Origin: Mycteria americana
Taxonomy: Eukaryota; Chordata; Aves; Ciconiiformes; Ciconiidae
Reading direction: 5' to 3'
NCBI RefSeq assembly: GCF_035582795.1
Contig: NC_134370.1
Location: forward strand, 33,653,501 to 33,717,500
DNA length: 64,000 bases
Shown in pieces: positions 26,401 through 41,400 of the stretch. Every line of letters starts with the position of its first letter. Position 1 is the first letter of the stretch. Both the position numbers and the translations under genes were made by a program. The notes under the pieces were generated by a model. That model was not told where the DNA came from. It ran no database searches and worked only from the letters and a program-made list of their open reading frames with translations.

Positions 26401-29400
26401 TTGCTTCTGCCAGAAAAGGACAAGAGAAATATTTCTAAGCTATTTCTGCAAAGTAATTTTAGGCCAATAGCAAAATATTCCATCTCTTTTCCCAAGGATA
26501 CACCAATATCCAAAACTGCCATAAAAAGTCTTTTCTGCTGCAGAAACACAAATACAGGAAAGATCCATTTTTATCCATGCAGCTGGAGCCTTTGAGCACT
26601 TCCAAGAAAGGATGATTTTTGCTGCGTCTCACCTAGCATTTCCAGTTGTCTCATACAAACTCGGAGCTCCACATCATGAACAAACTTAGAGTGACACACT
26701 TCAAGTATCAAGGGAAACAAAATGTTTTTGCAGCAGTCTCCTCTTGCTAGCCTAGCACCCAGAAAGAGATTATGAATGAGCAGTTCTGACATGCAATAGT
26801 CTTTTTGAAAGTATTCAGGTCAAAAAAACCCAAACAACCATAACAGTGTTACATGCTGGTTTACACTAAACCAACAAGAATTTCCTGTGAAAGGTTTAAA
26901 GGACCTCTCTTCTGTGCATGCGCCTACATGTTATGCACTGTTACTGTAACAGAGCAAGAAACATGCACAACACCACTATCTAGTCCAGCCATGGTACTCC
27001 TCACAAAGAATGTACTTTATAATGGATCAGCAAGTGAACAGCAGAGTACTGGACAACAAGAGAAACCTGGGCTGAATGTGAAGATAAACACTAATATAAC
27101 CACTAGGTTTCAAAATCTGGAAGTTTAAATTCATAGTTGCAGAGTCAAAGCATATAGAAACTTTAAGGCTAAGGTAGAAGGAGATACTCAAAGACAACAG
27201 TACACAAAGACAGCCAAAGTATTATGAAGGTTCATCAAAAGAACTGACATGAAAGGCTTTGGAATGACAAACTGGAACAATACTCAAATGGAAGGCAAAG
27301 AATATATCTCAGTGCAGAAGCAGAGAAGAGATGTTGCAAAGACCAAGAATATGCACGCTCCCAGGCAAACTTAATTTTTGTTGTCATTTTACCAGAGACA
27401 AGAATGAATCCGTACACACATTTAGGAAGCAAAACTTATTCTCATCACTGTGTACTATTCCAAGACCAAGGAGAAAAATCAGCTTTTACTGTACACTATC
27501 TGCTGTTGCAGGGCATGGAAGAGCACCCATGAACTAGGAGTTGTGTTATGCTAAGGAACTGGACCTCAGGGGCCAGAATCCTTTACAGATATCTCCATCC
27601 ATACTCAGGCTTTGTAGTTTGCTTGCTTGTCTTTTACTTCTCAGCATCTGTAAGCAATGTTTCTAGTTCGAGAAGCCAAATAATTTGTCAACATAAACTT
27701 GACATACAACCTCTTTACCCTCAAAATCTTAAAAAAAAAAAGTCAGTATTTAGTATTACAGAAACAATGCTGCAAAGCCTGCGAGAATTGTAGCAATGGA
27801 TGCTCGCATTTTTCTCCTCTGTAAGCTTTGTCCATCAACATTAATTTCTTCAGGTAATTTTACGTTCAATACCTTCTTCCAGGTTTTTTTTGGTTGGTTG
27901 GTTTTTTTGTTTTGTTTTGTTTGAGTTTTTTTTCCATGATAGATAAATGATAGGCATAAGTTAACTGGAAGTGAATTCAGTGTAAGAGATCTATGAGAAA
28001 TTCTTCTAGAAATGTCACAGTCTAGCCTGTCAGTGAATAGTTGTACAAGCCTTTATCCTGAGGATGGCTAACCAAAAATAATGTTTCCTTCTAAGTTATC
28101 ATTGCCTATAAAAACAGTCAGAAATTACATAAGGTATTTTTGAGCATACTGTCAGGACACTGTGTACAAGAAACACCATGTAGCAGACAGTGGCTAGGCA
28201 ATAAGTTAATTCTTAATATGCCAAATTTTCAAAACATTTATTTTCAGCCACTAGGTTTTAATACATGGAGTACTAAGTTCCAAGGATTAACCTAAATGGA
28301 ACCTATGTAACTTTATGTACATATTTACCTTTAAATAGGAAAAAAACCTAAAAGTACTTTCAAAAACTATGAGGTCCCTAAAGAGAATAACCCCAGACAA
28401 GTTTATAATCATATCAGGATGGGCCATTTTCCAGAAATATCTGGTAATAAAGAAAGAACAGATAAGAACATGACTTTCTAAAAAGAATATGTTTAATGAT
28501 GTTCACTTGCCAATTTACTCGTAGAACGACGAAGTGATCAGAAATACTAGCTATTTCAAAGGGACAGTAGAACTGCAATAAATCACTGCAATTCATATGG
28601 TCTTAAATTCCTAACTGAAATCTTTTAATAGCCGATTTCCACTCTCACTATTTCCTTGTTTATTCTAGCATCTATTCCTTATGAAACACTACATTAACTA
28701 TGTTTGTTAAGCACATTTCTGGAGGCATTTAAAGTATTTCTTGAAACAGTAAATTACTGTGTGTTCCCTAGACTGTTATTTATGCCTCAGGAATCAACAC
28801 CTAGTATCGATTCTGCTAGAATTTGTTAACTGTCAGAATAATCTTTAAAGTTATGATAATCTAACTAAAGTAACTTCCTGATATGCATCACCATTTAAAG
28901 TGACTGACAGGTCAACACTTACAGGAAAAAATGAAATAGTTAAATATTCATCAGCTTTGATAACTATTAACAAGCTTAAAAAAGCAAAAAACTTATATGC
29001 CTCAAAGGAGTTGTACTCTCATTGCCAAGATTTCAATTACAATTTGGTTTTAAAAAAATGTAGTCTTTACATAAACTTCATCATTTCATAAACATTAACT
29101 CAATTTCACAATTCATACCATGTTTAGGACCAATAAATCTGATTTCTCCCAGCCTGCACTCTCAGTTCAAGACCATTATATTAAACTGAACAGGAATGTT
29201 AATAAAGCAAAACAATTATTTTCTTTAAGACTTTTTTTTAGTGAGAATACATTTTATTTGTGCGTCTCCTGCTATTTTCATTTACCCTACTCCTGCCTCA
29301 AGAAAAGAGAGACAATTGTCTCCCCTTTCTATTGCAAGTGACATTTTATGTCATTGGGTTCCAGATCAACAATGATTTCATGCCAAGGCTTTTTCTACAT

Positions 29401-32400
29401 TTATACTTCTATTAAGCCATGCAAGGAAGCATACAAATGCATGTTAGCAGAGGAACTATTAAACCATAAAGTTGAGGTCTGATCATTACAACTGGAACTC
29501 GGCTACACAGCAAGACTACCGTCCCCCTTTAAGAAATCCCACATTAAGGAGCTCATATCAATTTCTGTTTGCTTAAAGAAAGCCTCCATATAACTTACAA
29601 ATATGCAAAGGAGAAGACATTCAAAAAACCATTCTGCACAAAAGTTTTCAGCTATCATTTACAAATAAAAGTTCCTGAAAAACAGCGTATTTTGAAAATT
29701 TGTCAATACTTCATGAATTTTCCTAATTCCTTTATCAATTTTCATGAGAAATTTTACATGTAAAGATAAAAATACTGAGCTGTTTATAATGCGCATCTAA
29801 TGAGCATATGCCTACACACATATGTATGTGTATCAGATGCATATGTATATATACACATATATCCACACGCATACAGACACCCAACCATGAATACAGAAGA
29901 GATCCTTTTTCTTTTTTTTTTTTTTAATTATATTCTCCCTTAACTTGGATTTCCTCATGACAAAAAAAAGTGTCTTTTTGAACAAAAGTACTGAATAACT
30001 TAGAAAAAATATACTTCAACCTGACTGAAACAGACAATTGGGCTAAACCACTACTTTCACCTGAGATGACAACTTACATTCACCATCTTCTCCAATATCT
30101 TTGTCTTATCAATTAATACCACAGGTTGCTCAAACTAAAGCTTCTGTAGTTAGCAACTAGCTTTCAATAGTTACTAATCTGTTTCTGAATTTATGTGGAA
30201 AATGATAGGAAAAGGAACATGGAAACAACAATAGCCTCTAACCTAGTAATAATATGAACGCAGAAAAACATCAAATGAACATCACACATAGGAAATTAAA
30301 ACTGGGGAAACAGAAACAATACAAGAGCTCAAAAGCTACAAAGTGGCAGGAAAATAGAAACAAATGGGATAAATATCAAAGCCATTACACACACCTTCTG
30401 GAACAGAAGTGTTGGAGCAAACTAAAAGCTACTTGAGGTTATGATCTCTTTACATGGGGTGCTCAACAGACAGAAGACAGTTAGAAAGCATGGTCTCAAC
30501 AGGATAAAGCTGTTTGCTAGCAACTGGTGAACATACAGTATGGTGGTATTTCTATCCTAGCACTACATATTTGAAAGAGTAATTTTAGAAGGATAGCAGG
30601 GGTGATTTATCTTTACTACAATCTTACATCAAGCAACTCAAGGCAGGGTAAAAACAAAGAAACAAAAAATCTAACCCATTTTTATTCTTTGAAAGAAATC
30701 TCTTAGGATTCTCTAGCTAGAACAGTAGCTTCAAGATCCAAAGACTATTTGCTGATGACTGAAAAAAGCCTTGTTCATCATTCAAAGATAATTCCTTATT
30801 ATATAATACCAAATGTGTTGTCCCTCCCCCACCTTAAGTACTCTATTAGTGTTCCATGAAGAATGTAAGTTTTGTATAATGGAAGCAAATGTGATCCATG
30901 CAACAACATATGGGAATGAATATGTCCTTTGTCAAAGTGATTTTCACCAATAATTTTTTGAATGAATCAAGTTATTCAAATAAATTATTAATAATAAAAA
31001 AGAAAAGATTAACTTTTGTTTTTACACTTATGAACTGAAACTTAGAATACACTGTTGCTTTTCCCCAACAAATGTGAGCACAGCAACAATGAAACTTTAA
31101 CCAGGAAAAAACCAAATACAGATACCTATGACTTTAAAGTCCAGATATAGGAAGATATCTTACATATGATTAGATATACAGCTTGGGCTGACTGTAACTT
31201 AAATAGTGCAGGTGGTGATTATTTTAAGAAGAGAATTCTAAGTTTAATTACTTATTTTAAAAGAAGTGTTTAATAAATGTTTAAATAAGAAGGTTGCAAA
31301 AGAACGCAAGGGATGCACAGCAGGAAGGATACCACTCTCACATTCAGCACAGAATCTCTTAAACAATGCTAACTTGTATGACAGCAAGTGTCATAGAATT
31401 GGGGAATGAAAAGCAGAAAGTCATACCCAAGAAGGAATGGCACGTTTTACTCACAGAACTCCTCCTCCAGGAGGTTTGCGTAAATTTATCAGCATACACG
31501 CACGTTGCCCCTGTAGGTTTTTGACTGTCTTTCTGGCAGTTACATCTAGTGGCCTTAATCACCCCCAAAAAAGAGAAAGGAGAATTTGTTAGAAAATAAC
31601 TAAGACACTTGAAAAGCACAGTCAAGGCGCAGCGTTCAAACATCATGCGTTAGTTGGCAGTATAGGACAATACAATTAAGCTGTAGAAACTAGCATTTAC
31701 AGTGCTGCACAACTGCTTCTTTTCCCAAAGCATATTTAGAAATCATTTAGAATAAATGTTGATTTATGAAAAGGGTTTTTGATTTACTTGAATTTCTGAA
31801 GCACCACATTTTTTAAGTCACCTTTCAATAACTATGAATAAAAGTTCTACCTATCTTTACAGCAGAGTTCCTTAGCTGCAACAAAGTTCTCAGTTATTAC
31901 AGTAATTAGGTATATGGCCTACCAGGAAGGAGAGATTTCCTTGAAGAAATCTTTGAAGGCTGATGGTAAGAGTGAGAGTAAGTGCACTGAAAAAACAACA
32001 CTTAATGCAAAATACTAATAGACAAGACAATTTGTTTTGGTATCCTGTGATCTGGAATGTTGTTTAAGCAGAGCAGAAAGCGAAATCTTAACCTTTCATT
32101 TTTGTTTTAGAGGGAATGATCACATGCTAGACAGGGAGAGGATGAAGACCACAGGTCCGTTTCAGTGCACGCATGCATAAAAGCACACGCTAAACATTTC
32201 ATTAGAGATTATAGTGACACAAGACTGTCTCCAGCCATGATAAATAAATATGGTGTGCACCTCTTGACATCTCATCTACTCTACTTAGAAGATCTTGTTG
32301 TGACTTGAAAATGTGGGGCTATTTTACAAGAATTGTCACAGCAGGTGAGTTTACCAGAACCAAATGCAGAGATACACATGGCAAAATCCAAAGTTAACTC

Positions 32401-35400
32401 AGAACAAGAGCAAAAAGCAAAAAGGCATACGTTACTTTTGCTTGAGAAGTTATGTGTCCACCTGAACCTGATGTATGGTAAAAGTGCTTCCATAACTTTT
32501 ATTTATTTGGCCAATTTAATCTTACTATTCAACATAGTTTGTTTTAAAAAAGAATCAGCTCTGAATACTACCTTGCTCGGCCTTAAATTCTATGGTGGAA
32601 TTCTTCATTAAACTAATGTCCAGTAAGGGAAAGGAGAGGGAGAAAATAGCAAAAAACTTCAAGCAGAATGATAGGCATGATACCTGTTTAAGCATAAAAA
32701 TATTTTAAAAATTAAGTGTCTTATCTTTGCTCATTGTTATTTCTGAACAGCTTCTAGAATTTTATGTTCAAAGTGGTTTTTTGGAAATGAAATATATTTA
32801 ACAATCATATAAACACCCTTGCTTACTGCCAAACATACAAATCATGACTTGCCTACAGAATTAAAGACCCCAGGTGTACAGTGGCAAACGCACTAGAACA
32901 TGTAGAATCAGTCTGCTAACTGAACGGTTACAGACCCATGAGTCACGTGGGTCTAAACAGAACCCAAATCTATCTTCGTTATAATGAAAGTGTAGGAAAA
33001 AAATTAGACACCTAGCCCTCTTAAAGCCTTCATAAGAATTACCTATTGAAGTTACACTCTGCAGCGCATACTTCAGATATTGTTAAACATTTAGCATTAT
33101 ACTTACAAGTTGATGCTCTAATTGGTTGATTGTTTCATCCTTTTTCTTCAGTTCATCTTTAAGCTGCCTGATCTCATTCAGCAGATCGTCCATCTGCAAT
33201 AGAACAGTGGGCAATATGAGGTTTTCTATAAGGGCTACACAATCTAAATCAACACCTCTACGGGATATATTATATCAGATGTTCACAGAAGACTGGCAGT
33301 AACATTAGCACATGCTTTCCTCCTCTTATTCGCATGGTGAGATGGGCTGTAGGCATACAACCTAAAGAGTGAAGAAACTTGACTATAAGTCTCTTTAAAA
33401 GACAGAGTTGAGCCGACCCACTAAATTTTCAGGCTATGTAAGTAAATCAGCTGCATTTTTGATGCAGTAATTCATGTCTTGTACAAGTAACTGGCATCAT
33501 AGAGATAAATATCCCTAGCCATCAAATACTACCTATACTCCTCTTTATACAACAACAAAAAATACTGAAGCTTAAAGGTTAAGTGAACTTATTCATTGAT
33601 TAACAAAATGATAGAAACAAGAAAAAATAATTTAGAAACATAAGCATATCTACGTTTACTGAATGCAAACAGCACAACTGATTTGAATACATCCTACTAA
33701 AACCTGAAGACTTATAATTATGCAAAGTTCAGACACTAAAAAAATTGTTAAATATGCAAGAATTATTTTTTTTAAAAGAATTTTTCATCACAAGGTAATT
33801 TTAATGTATTTTATAACTGTGCCATTATAGCTAGGCCATAAATTAAGAGGCATACTTCCATTTAGTAGCATACATCTACTATTTCAGTTTCACTGAAGAT
33901 GCTATTAGTTACTGCTTTAGGACAACACCCAGACTGATTCGTCATGCAATTTTTCAAACCACATGACAGTATCAGGTAAAGTGACAATTCAAAATGTCAG
34001 TTAGACCTATATTTTTTTTGTTATGAAGTTAAAAAGCAATACTTTTTCCTCTAGGAATTAAAACTAATGTTTTGAGGGAGGTGATTGTAGAAGGACAAGC
34101 ACAACAAATACATCAGACAGGATTAAATAAAAAAGAAGGCGTAAACATTAACAATGTAGAAGCCAGAGTTGCTAAAGAATTATGCATATGGATCTACAGC
34201 TTTGGCAAGCCTCTTAAAGCCTGAAACCAGAATTTGGACAGATGACCTTCAAACAGGAATAAGACTGAAATTGTTCTTCCTTTTCAAGAAGTATTTCTAA
34301 TTTCATTGTATCTTCAGCAAGTATCGTTCCCCTACTCTAAGCGCAGGATTAGTGATTTTTCTGTATTGATTTTACAATAAGAGCCTCAAGCAATGCTATA
34401 AAACCATAGCACTGTAGAAAGCACAACATTATACAAGTCTGTGACCATAAAAGATGATCCTTTTTGGAATATCCACTGTGATTGCTTCTTCATTTAATAC
34501 CCATTCCAAAACAATAAACACATCTTTGACTTTGTGGGGTTCACGTTGTTTTTAAGTTACGTCTGCAATACCTGCATTATGTCAGGGAAAACTTACTTTA
34601 GACGAAAGAATTTTAAACTGAAGTCAACAATAACTGTAATGAAAGAGCAAGTAACTGTAGAAGTATGGTATGATTATACTTCAAAGCAAAAATTGTCTTT
34701 TCAAATTCTAATACTTATCAAGCAGGCAGCAAATTTTTGAAAGAAGTTACTCTACAGCTGTTAATTCCCACAACTGCTACAAATACCAAATGGAAAAGTT
34801 ATTTTAATCATTTAAACTGTGCTAGCATTTGTAAGTATGTATCTTAAAAGGTCAAATAAACCCTTCCATTTTAACAAAACTGAAAAGATGAAGTATATAA
34901 ACATTTGCTAGGTTTGCATTTAAATAGATGAAAGAAGCAAGCAGCACTACTTCACAGTGACACAGAAGTCTTTGTGTTTTTTAAACACAAACAGGCTCGT
35001 ATCTCTCTCTACAGAGTAAATCAGTGTCATTTACCTTAAAAGTTGACTCAGGTTCTTGTGGTTCTGGACTTGATGGAACTGAGAGTGGGATGTCCTGGAG
35101 CGACACATTTTCATCATTCTATCAGAGAACAAAAACAAGAACAAAAGCTCAAACTAATTGCTGAAACAACTCCCTTGCAAACTTGCTTTTAAGGATGGAG
35201 ACGCATCACCTCTCTGCAGAACCTGTTACAACGTCTGACCTCTCTCACTGTGAATTTTCCTTTTCTTCTCCGATATGAATGCCTCCCTTGCTGCAGCATG
35301 TGTACAGTGCCCAAATAGGGGCCATGAACAGCCTCCCTCTCCTCACCAAGCTGAAGGAACAGCTGCAGCTATGTCAAAGTGTGTCGATTTTGCAGAAAAA

Positions 35401-38400
35401 TCTGGTAAAAACTGGGCATCATGTTCAAATGTGTTATATCAGGAAGGAATGGTGATGCTATGCCATTTTAAAAGCTTCATTTCCTTCAGTATCCATTCAA
35501 ATAATATGTCTGAGCAATATCAATATATACAGCCAAAATATCTCAGCTAGGAATTCTTAACTAAAAAGCAACATTTGCTACTGGGCACACTAATACAAAA
35601 TTAATTCACAGCCATCAGAACTAAATATCAGTTATAAAAAACGGGAATCACATTGAAGTATTCTTTCCCTCGCCATGACAGCCATGAATTCTGAAGTTAA
35701 GCACAGCAAGTAGAAACAGAAATAACCAAAGATGCCAGAAGATGATAGCCTGGATATGTCCTCAAGCACTTAAACTCTTGTGACAAAAACACGCAGCCAT
35801 TACGTGCAGTACTCGCAGTACTCTAAACCTGTGGTGCTCAACCCTGAAGAGGTTCAGTTAAGTTAGAGTCAAGTCACAGACCAAACAACTGACAGTGTAT
35901 TGTCGTGATACATCCTCAGGTTTGTACTGTGATGTTGTGTCCAATCTTAGTGTGACACAAAACTACAGTACAATTACAGTATAGTTATTTTATGGTATTA
36001 CAGTATAGTTATTTTATGATAATGGAAGAGCATAACCACCATTTCCTTGGTGTAAAAAGATTTATTCATCCCCCCCTTTCTGTTCATCTCCTCCCCTCTG
36101 CTACCTTCTTAAAGAAAAAATAATCTTCTACTTTACAGTATCTCGTCCTTTATTTTTTAGGGTTCTTAGAGGGGAGTTTCTTTATGCAATGACTTCACTG
36201 CCTAAGATTGCATTTGTAAAATCTAAGAGCAGCATGTCTCAAAACCTGTCTAAAACCGCTCTGAGGCTGAGCCAGCAACTCCCCAAAACCACAAGAGTAA
36301 AACTGCAGCTCAAATGCTAAAGATCAATTAAGGGAAAAACCCACAATAGACCTATTGATGTTCTTTATGTCCACGAGGTATCTTTTTTGCTTTTAATCCA
36401 TAAGAAATATTTCTTATACATTTTTAACTAAACTGCAGAGAAACATCAACAAGATTATCCAGATGCAAAAAAGCAAAAAAGTAAAATTGATGAACTCTTA
36501 ACAATTAAATTTTTACTTTTTCCTATAATCACTGATTACTTGCAGTCAAAATATGCACAACCATCACCAGACTTAAAAATACTAAGAACTATCATACAAT
36601 TCCAAATTGCTTTTACCATAGTACAGACAATTAAATTTAATTTCCATCACTTAGCTGTAATTTTATATCTTGCAGTTTTTTGGTGTTGTTTTGTTTGGGT
36701 TTGGTTGTTTTTTTTGTTTGGTTGGGTTTTTTTTAAACTTCCTGGCCTTTATCTTTTTTCTAAAGAAAAACATTTAAAAAAATAATTTGACTGCAAGAGC
36801 AGTCAAGTTTCAAGGCTTCTGACTCCTTGACATGGCAAATATTTCAGCTTATACTGTCCAACACAGCTGTATTCAATTCACAAGTAGCTTCAATTCACAA
36901 GTCCCTTCTGGGCAGATCACCAGCAACTGACAGGCTGATGAAGCAGCAGTTTACAGTCTATGTTATGAACAAGTTCTAATAGTGTGTTTTGAAATAATTT
37001 GCACAATAATATCATAAAGAAACAGACATTATTTAATCCAAAACATTTCTAAAATGCTAGAGGAAATGAGCAATTAGAATAATAGAATCATTTACAGATT
37101 AACAGATTATATTTTATATATTTTATATTATTTTGTGTTTATCTTATATTCTTCAATTAACAGATTTCATCAACATTTTTTGTTTTAAAACAGCTATTCA
37201 AACAAATATACACACTTAGAAGAAAAGCTACATCAGACAGTCACAGTTATAATTATGAAGGAGTAATCATGGGAACAGAAAAAACAAAATAAGACAAACT
37301 ATTCCAAGCAAAAGTATCTTGCATGGCTTTTAAAAGCTCTATTGCTGATACCTCTGGTATACCTTTTATTTCCATTAAAATGCATACAAGTGGAGCAATA
37401 AAACATTCCACAACAGCAGATTAAGACCTAATTGCAAAGAAAGTTAGTATGTCACATATTCTCTGGTGATTTAAATCAAGTACTTCAGCCCTATGCTATA
37501 CCCGGCTAATATTCACTAGCAAAGCAAGAACTAAGTTCATTAGCATCAATTCCCTTACCACTGTCTTAATTATCTTAATACATATAATGAACACAGAGTA
37601 ACTGAAAAAAAATTCAGTTCTAACACTAGAAGTGGGAACTTAAGCATCCCATTGTGAACAGATGCTAGGATTAATCTATGAAACTTCTTGTTTTGCTTTT
37701 TCTTTCTTGCTCATCGTATTGCTAAAATGAGATTGGGGAAGGGGAAGTTGGCAGAATAAGGCTATCCATGTACAAAAAAGATTAGAATTAGCAGAAAGAC
37801 AACAGAATTAGCAAAACAAATGCAACTGGTTATATGCACATGCTATTTTTGGTAGCCTAGAAATTATATGCTAAGATACCATCAAATGTAATCACATGCC
37901 TCAAGATAGGTTTTAAAGTGGCTTATAAAATTACAGCAAACCTGGAGTCAGAAACCATTATGAAATACGCTAGCAAGACTTAGAAATTCATCCTAAATTT
38001 ACTAATAGCTACATAAATGGAACAGGTGGTTGTGGTGGAAAAAAATCCACACACAAATTCCCTTCAAACACTTTTAGAACACTCAAAGACTAAAAGGTTG
38101 CTCTGAAAAAAAACTTTACACTAACTTTTTGAAGAAGAGATATAATTCACCACCTCTCTAACAACATTTTAGTATTTACCAGCATAGTGCCTATACAACA
38201 AATCCAGAGGAATGTCTAAAGCTTTACAACCATGACTATCAAAGTAGCCTGATTTCATGCTGAATGTTATTTCAGCTTCATATTCCTTTGCAAAGGGTAT
38301 CTGCCGAGAAAATTAATACCATCTTAGTTTTCTACAAACCAGTTGATTTTATTGTTTTAGGACAAACTCAGTAAGAGCTACAGATACAATTTTTAAGTGT

Positions 38401-41400
38401 ACATGTAGGTAAAATATGTAACAATCCTTTCTTCCTCGGGTGTTAACTCTGTCATGAACCTGATTTCTCTGGACAATTAATTTTCTACATGTCAAATATT
38501 TTTATATACCCACTTCCAAATGTTACAGTCTAACTGAAGCACTTGATTATATTCTCAAGTCTGCATCTGTCATTTTTAATCCATCTCAAGAACATGAGCT
38601 AAAGGTTATGGGAATAACCCTCCATCATGGCTGTCACAGGTACACCACAACTCACCCAAAGACAAAGAGCCACAAATTGAAACCTATGTTTTTGAGTGGC
38701 TGTACTTAACATGCTCTGATGCCAATATTTTACAAGTGTGAAATCTTTAGTACGAATGACACACAAATCCCGGTGCTTGCTTCACCTTACAAATTCCCAA
38801 AGAACTGACCTATTGCTTTTGGTAAACAGAATACTAAACATTAATTTTTACTTAGTGACAGATTATTATTTACAAAGAAGTGTATCAGATACAAGTATTT
38901 AGTCAAGAACGGCCTAATAAACCACCTCACTACCTTTCTAACCTACTGTGCTGATTATACACAGCAGCAGTTTACCTACTATAGATTGTTGGGCTTTGAG
39001 CACTGCTGTATTTCTGCTGATAAACAGTTCAGAAGCTCAAAAATGTCACATTTGCTTGTATTTTCTCTTATCGTCTCAGCAGCTACATGTTCTCATTTTA
39101 TGTGCCTCTATTTTAAAAAGAAAAAAAATACAACCAAAAGAAAGGTCAAGCTCCATGACTAAATACACCATAATAGTCCCGGGAACATATTTCAACATTA
39201 TAAACATGCACCTTCTATACAGCATACAGACGGTGCAGCTGTTCTCACTGCCTATCCTTTCTATCTTCCTTTTTCCCCTTGCTTTCTTTGGGTGATATTA
39301 CTTGCAGGCTTTAGTTAAAGGCACATGTAAAATAAAGAAAAATTTTAGAACTTCCAGAAGAATAGAAGAGACTAAATAGAGGGTATTCTCTCTCAGAAGA
39401 AAATCTCCCATATTGTCTCAGAGGAAGATACAAAGCTCAAAGCTTAAAGACAATAGATGTTTTATTATACTAATGTATTTTAAATTCTTGTGTTATAAAA
39501 ATCAACCCATTAGAAGCAAAACCATTTTCAGCAATTATCTTGTGGTTCCCTAACAGCATAAGCTGCCTTTTAACATGAAGGATTTTAAAAGAATATACTA
39601 CTACGAGTATACCAATAATTTCATCTTGGTAATTCTTTCAACATTCCAGCATCTACAGTTCATGAAGAAGTTGAAAAATGCTAAACAAACATTTCTAAAG
39701 TTTATCAAGGTTTATTAAAGTTTTATCAAGGTCTAGTCTTTGATTCCCATTTCAACGTCTTCTCCGGTACAAATTACTCATTTGAATAGTCTCCTTTGCT
39801 AACAGCATTTTTATAAAGATGCAAACAGAAAATTCATTAAGTGTCCATCAAGTAGAGGGTGCTATTCACCTGCTGACTACTTGGCATTTTGAGTGTAGTT
39901 TCATTCAAATATCGCTACAAACGAGTGTCATACAGTTTCCATTGCTCAGTCAAACACTGTTATAATGATAGTCCAACAGCTAACCAACTGTTTAAACTTA
40001 AAATTTGTCAATTTTATTTGCTATTGTTTGTTGATTTCTTTCGTTCTGTTTCTTTCAAGCACAGTTAAGCCAGAGGTGAACTATTTTGTGGCTAAAAACA
40101 AAGTAACAATTGTAGGTGCAATTTATACAGCTTAATACATGACACAAACCTTTGTATTTCATTAATTAAATCTGTTTGTTCCTTATCTTCAGGCTTCTTA
40201 TAAAGATAAATATCTCTGAGAGATCTCACCAGATGCAAAAAGAAAATAACACAATGAATATGTATTCCAAAGGGACTCAAGAGACTTATTAATCTAAAGC
40301 CTCAGCAAAAATATATTGGTGCATTTAACAGTTTTGCACTACAGTCTTCGTTTTTTTCATTCATATCTCTTTATACAAATGGGCTAGCCATATCTGATAA
40401 GTTATAATGAAGATTTGTCCTTGAAAAATAGAATTTCTTTTCTATTCATGAAAGGTAAGTTGAAAAGAAATGTTTTTATAAAAAGTGCCTCCCCCAGAAA
40501 ACAGGGCTTCACAGATCTCACAGTTCTGTGAATTGCTTCATGTTTCAGTCCTCCTCAAAATATCGGTAAGTGCTTATCTGAGATAAGATAAGGTGGTTGC
40601 AAATCATTGCTGCCAGTCTCGAGAGGAAGTTACTACAGAGGATGGTCACTCCTTGCCTAGATCAAAGGCTCCAGGGCATCAGAAACAGTATAATTCTTAT
40701 TTAAATAAGGATGTTCTAACACATTAGCTCTGTAGCCTCAACCTACAGCAGCAAGTTTAAGAAATTAATTGGGGAGGAGGAAGAAGGAAGACATTTTTAA
40801 GGTCAGAAGAAAACTTATTTACTGTTAAGTATGCAAATGAAGTACCTTAGTCAATGTTTAAGAGGCATTAACATTTAGGTGTCAATTATTATTAGTTAGA
40901 CTTCCAAAGCATTTTCTTCTTACAATACAAAGTTAGTGCTCCAGTTAAGCATTAAGTGAGAATATTCACCAGTACAACATCTCCCTGTAAATAATTACAA
41001 CTGCATTTAGTGCAAGAAGAATGTACATCTTTCACTCCATATAAGCTAGTATAACATTACTGCAAAATCAGAGAAGGTTATACTTGTTACAGTGAAAATT
41101 TAAAAAACAACCAAATAAACAAACAAAAACCTCCACATAAGATAAGATTCCTATTCCTGATTTCACTGTTTGAAGACAGAGAAAGATGGCAGTATGTGAG
41201 GAGTAAGCAGACTCGTGTACTGCTGGCATTGTTATCCTGGTCACACAGAATTCAGGAAAGGCTAGACTACTCAAATAACTACTTATTTTTCCCAGCAGAA
41301 CTGGGAACACAAGACCAAACCCATGCTGTTGCAGCTACGTTCCTAGTAATATTCAAGATAATTTATATACAGTTGTGAGAGCTACAGTCACAGCAATGAA

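Larger units (their letters stand above)
22918..31454 (-). other. CCSER2: CCSER2 intron upstream of cassette exon
   Basis: 8.5-kb AT-rich intron. Notable contents are a T-rich block at 26281-26312, T/G simple sequence at 27883-27934, a CA/TA-rich stretch at 29817-29880, and two CTTTTAAAAG palindromes at 24025-24050. A weak exon-like stretch at 25877-25957 is discussed under findings. Confidence 0.75.

Noticed and set aside
26571..26792. 73-codon open stretch on minus strand (SELLIHNLFLGARLARGDCCK ... family-like look)
   Set aside because: I recognise no family. The possible splice sites (gtgctag acceptor, CTAG|gtgaga donor) put a stop in the frame required by the flanking exons, so it is not a credible CCSER2 exon.
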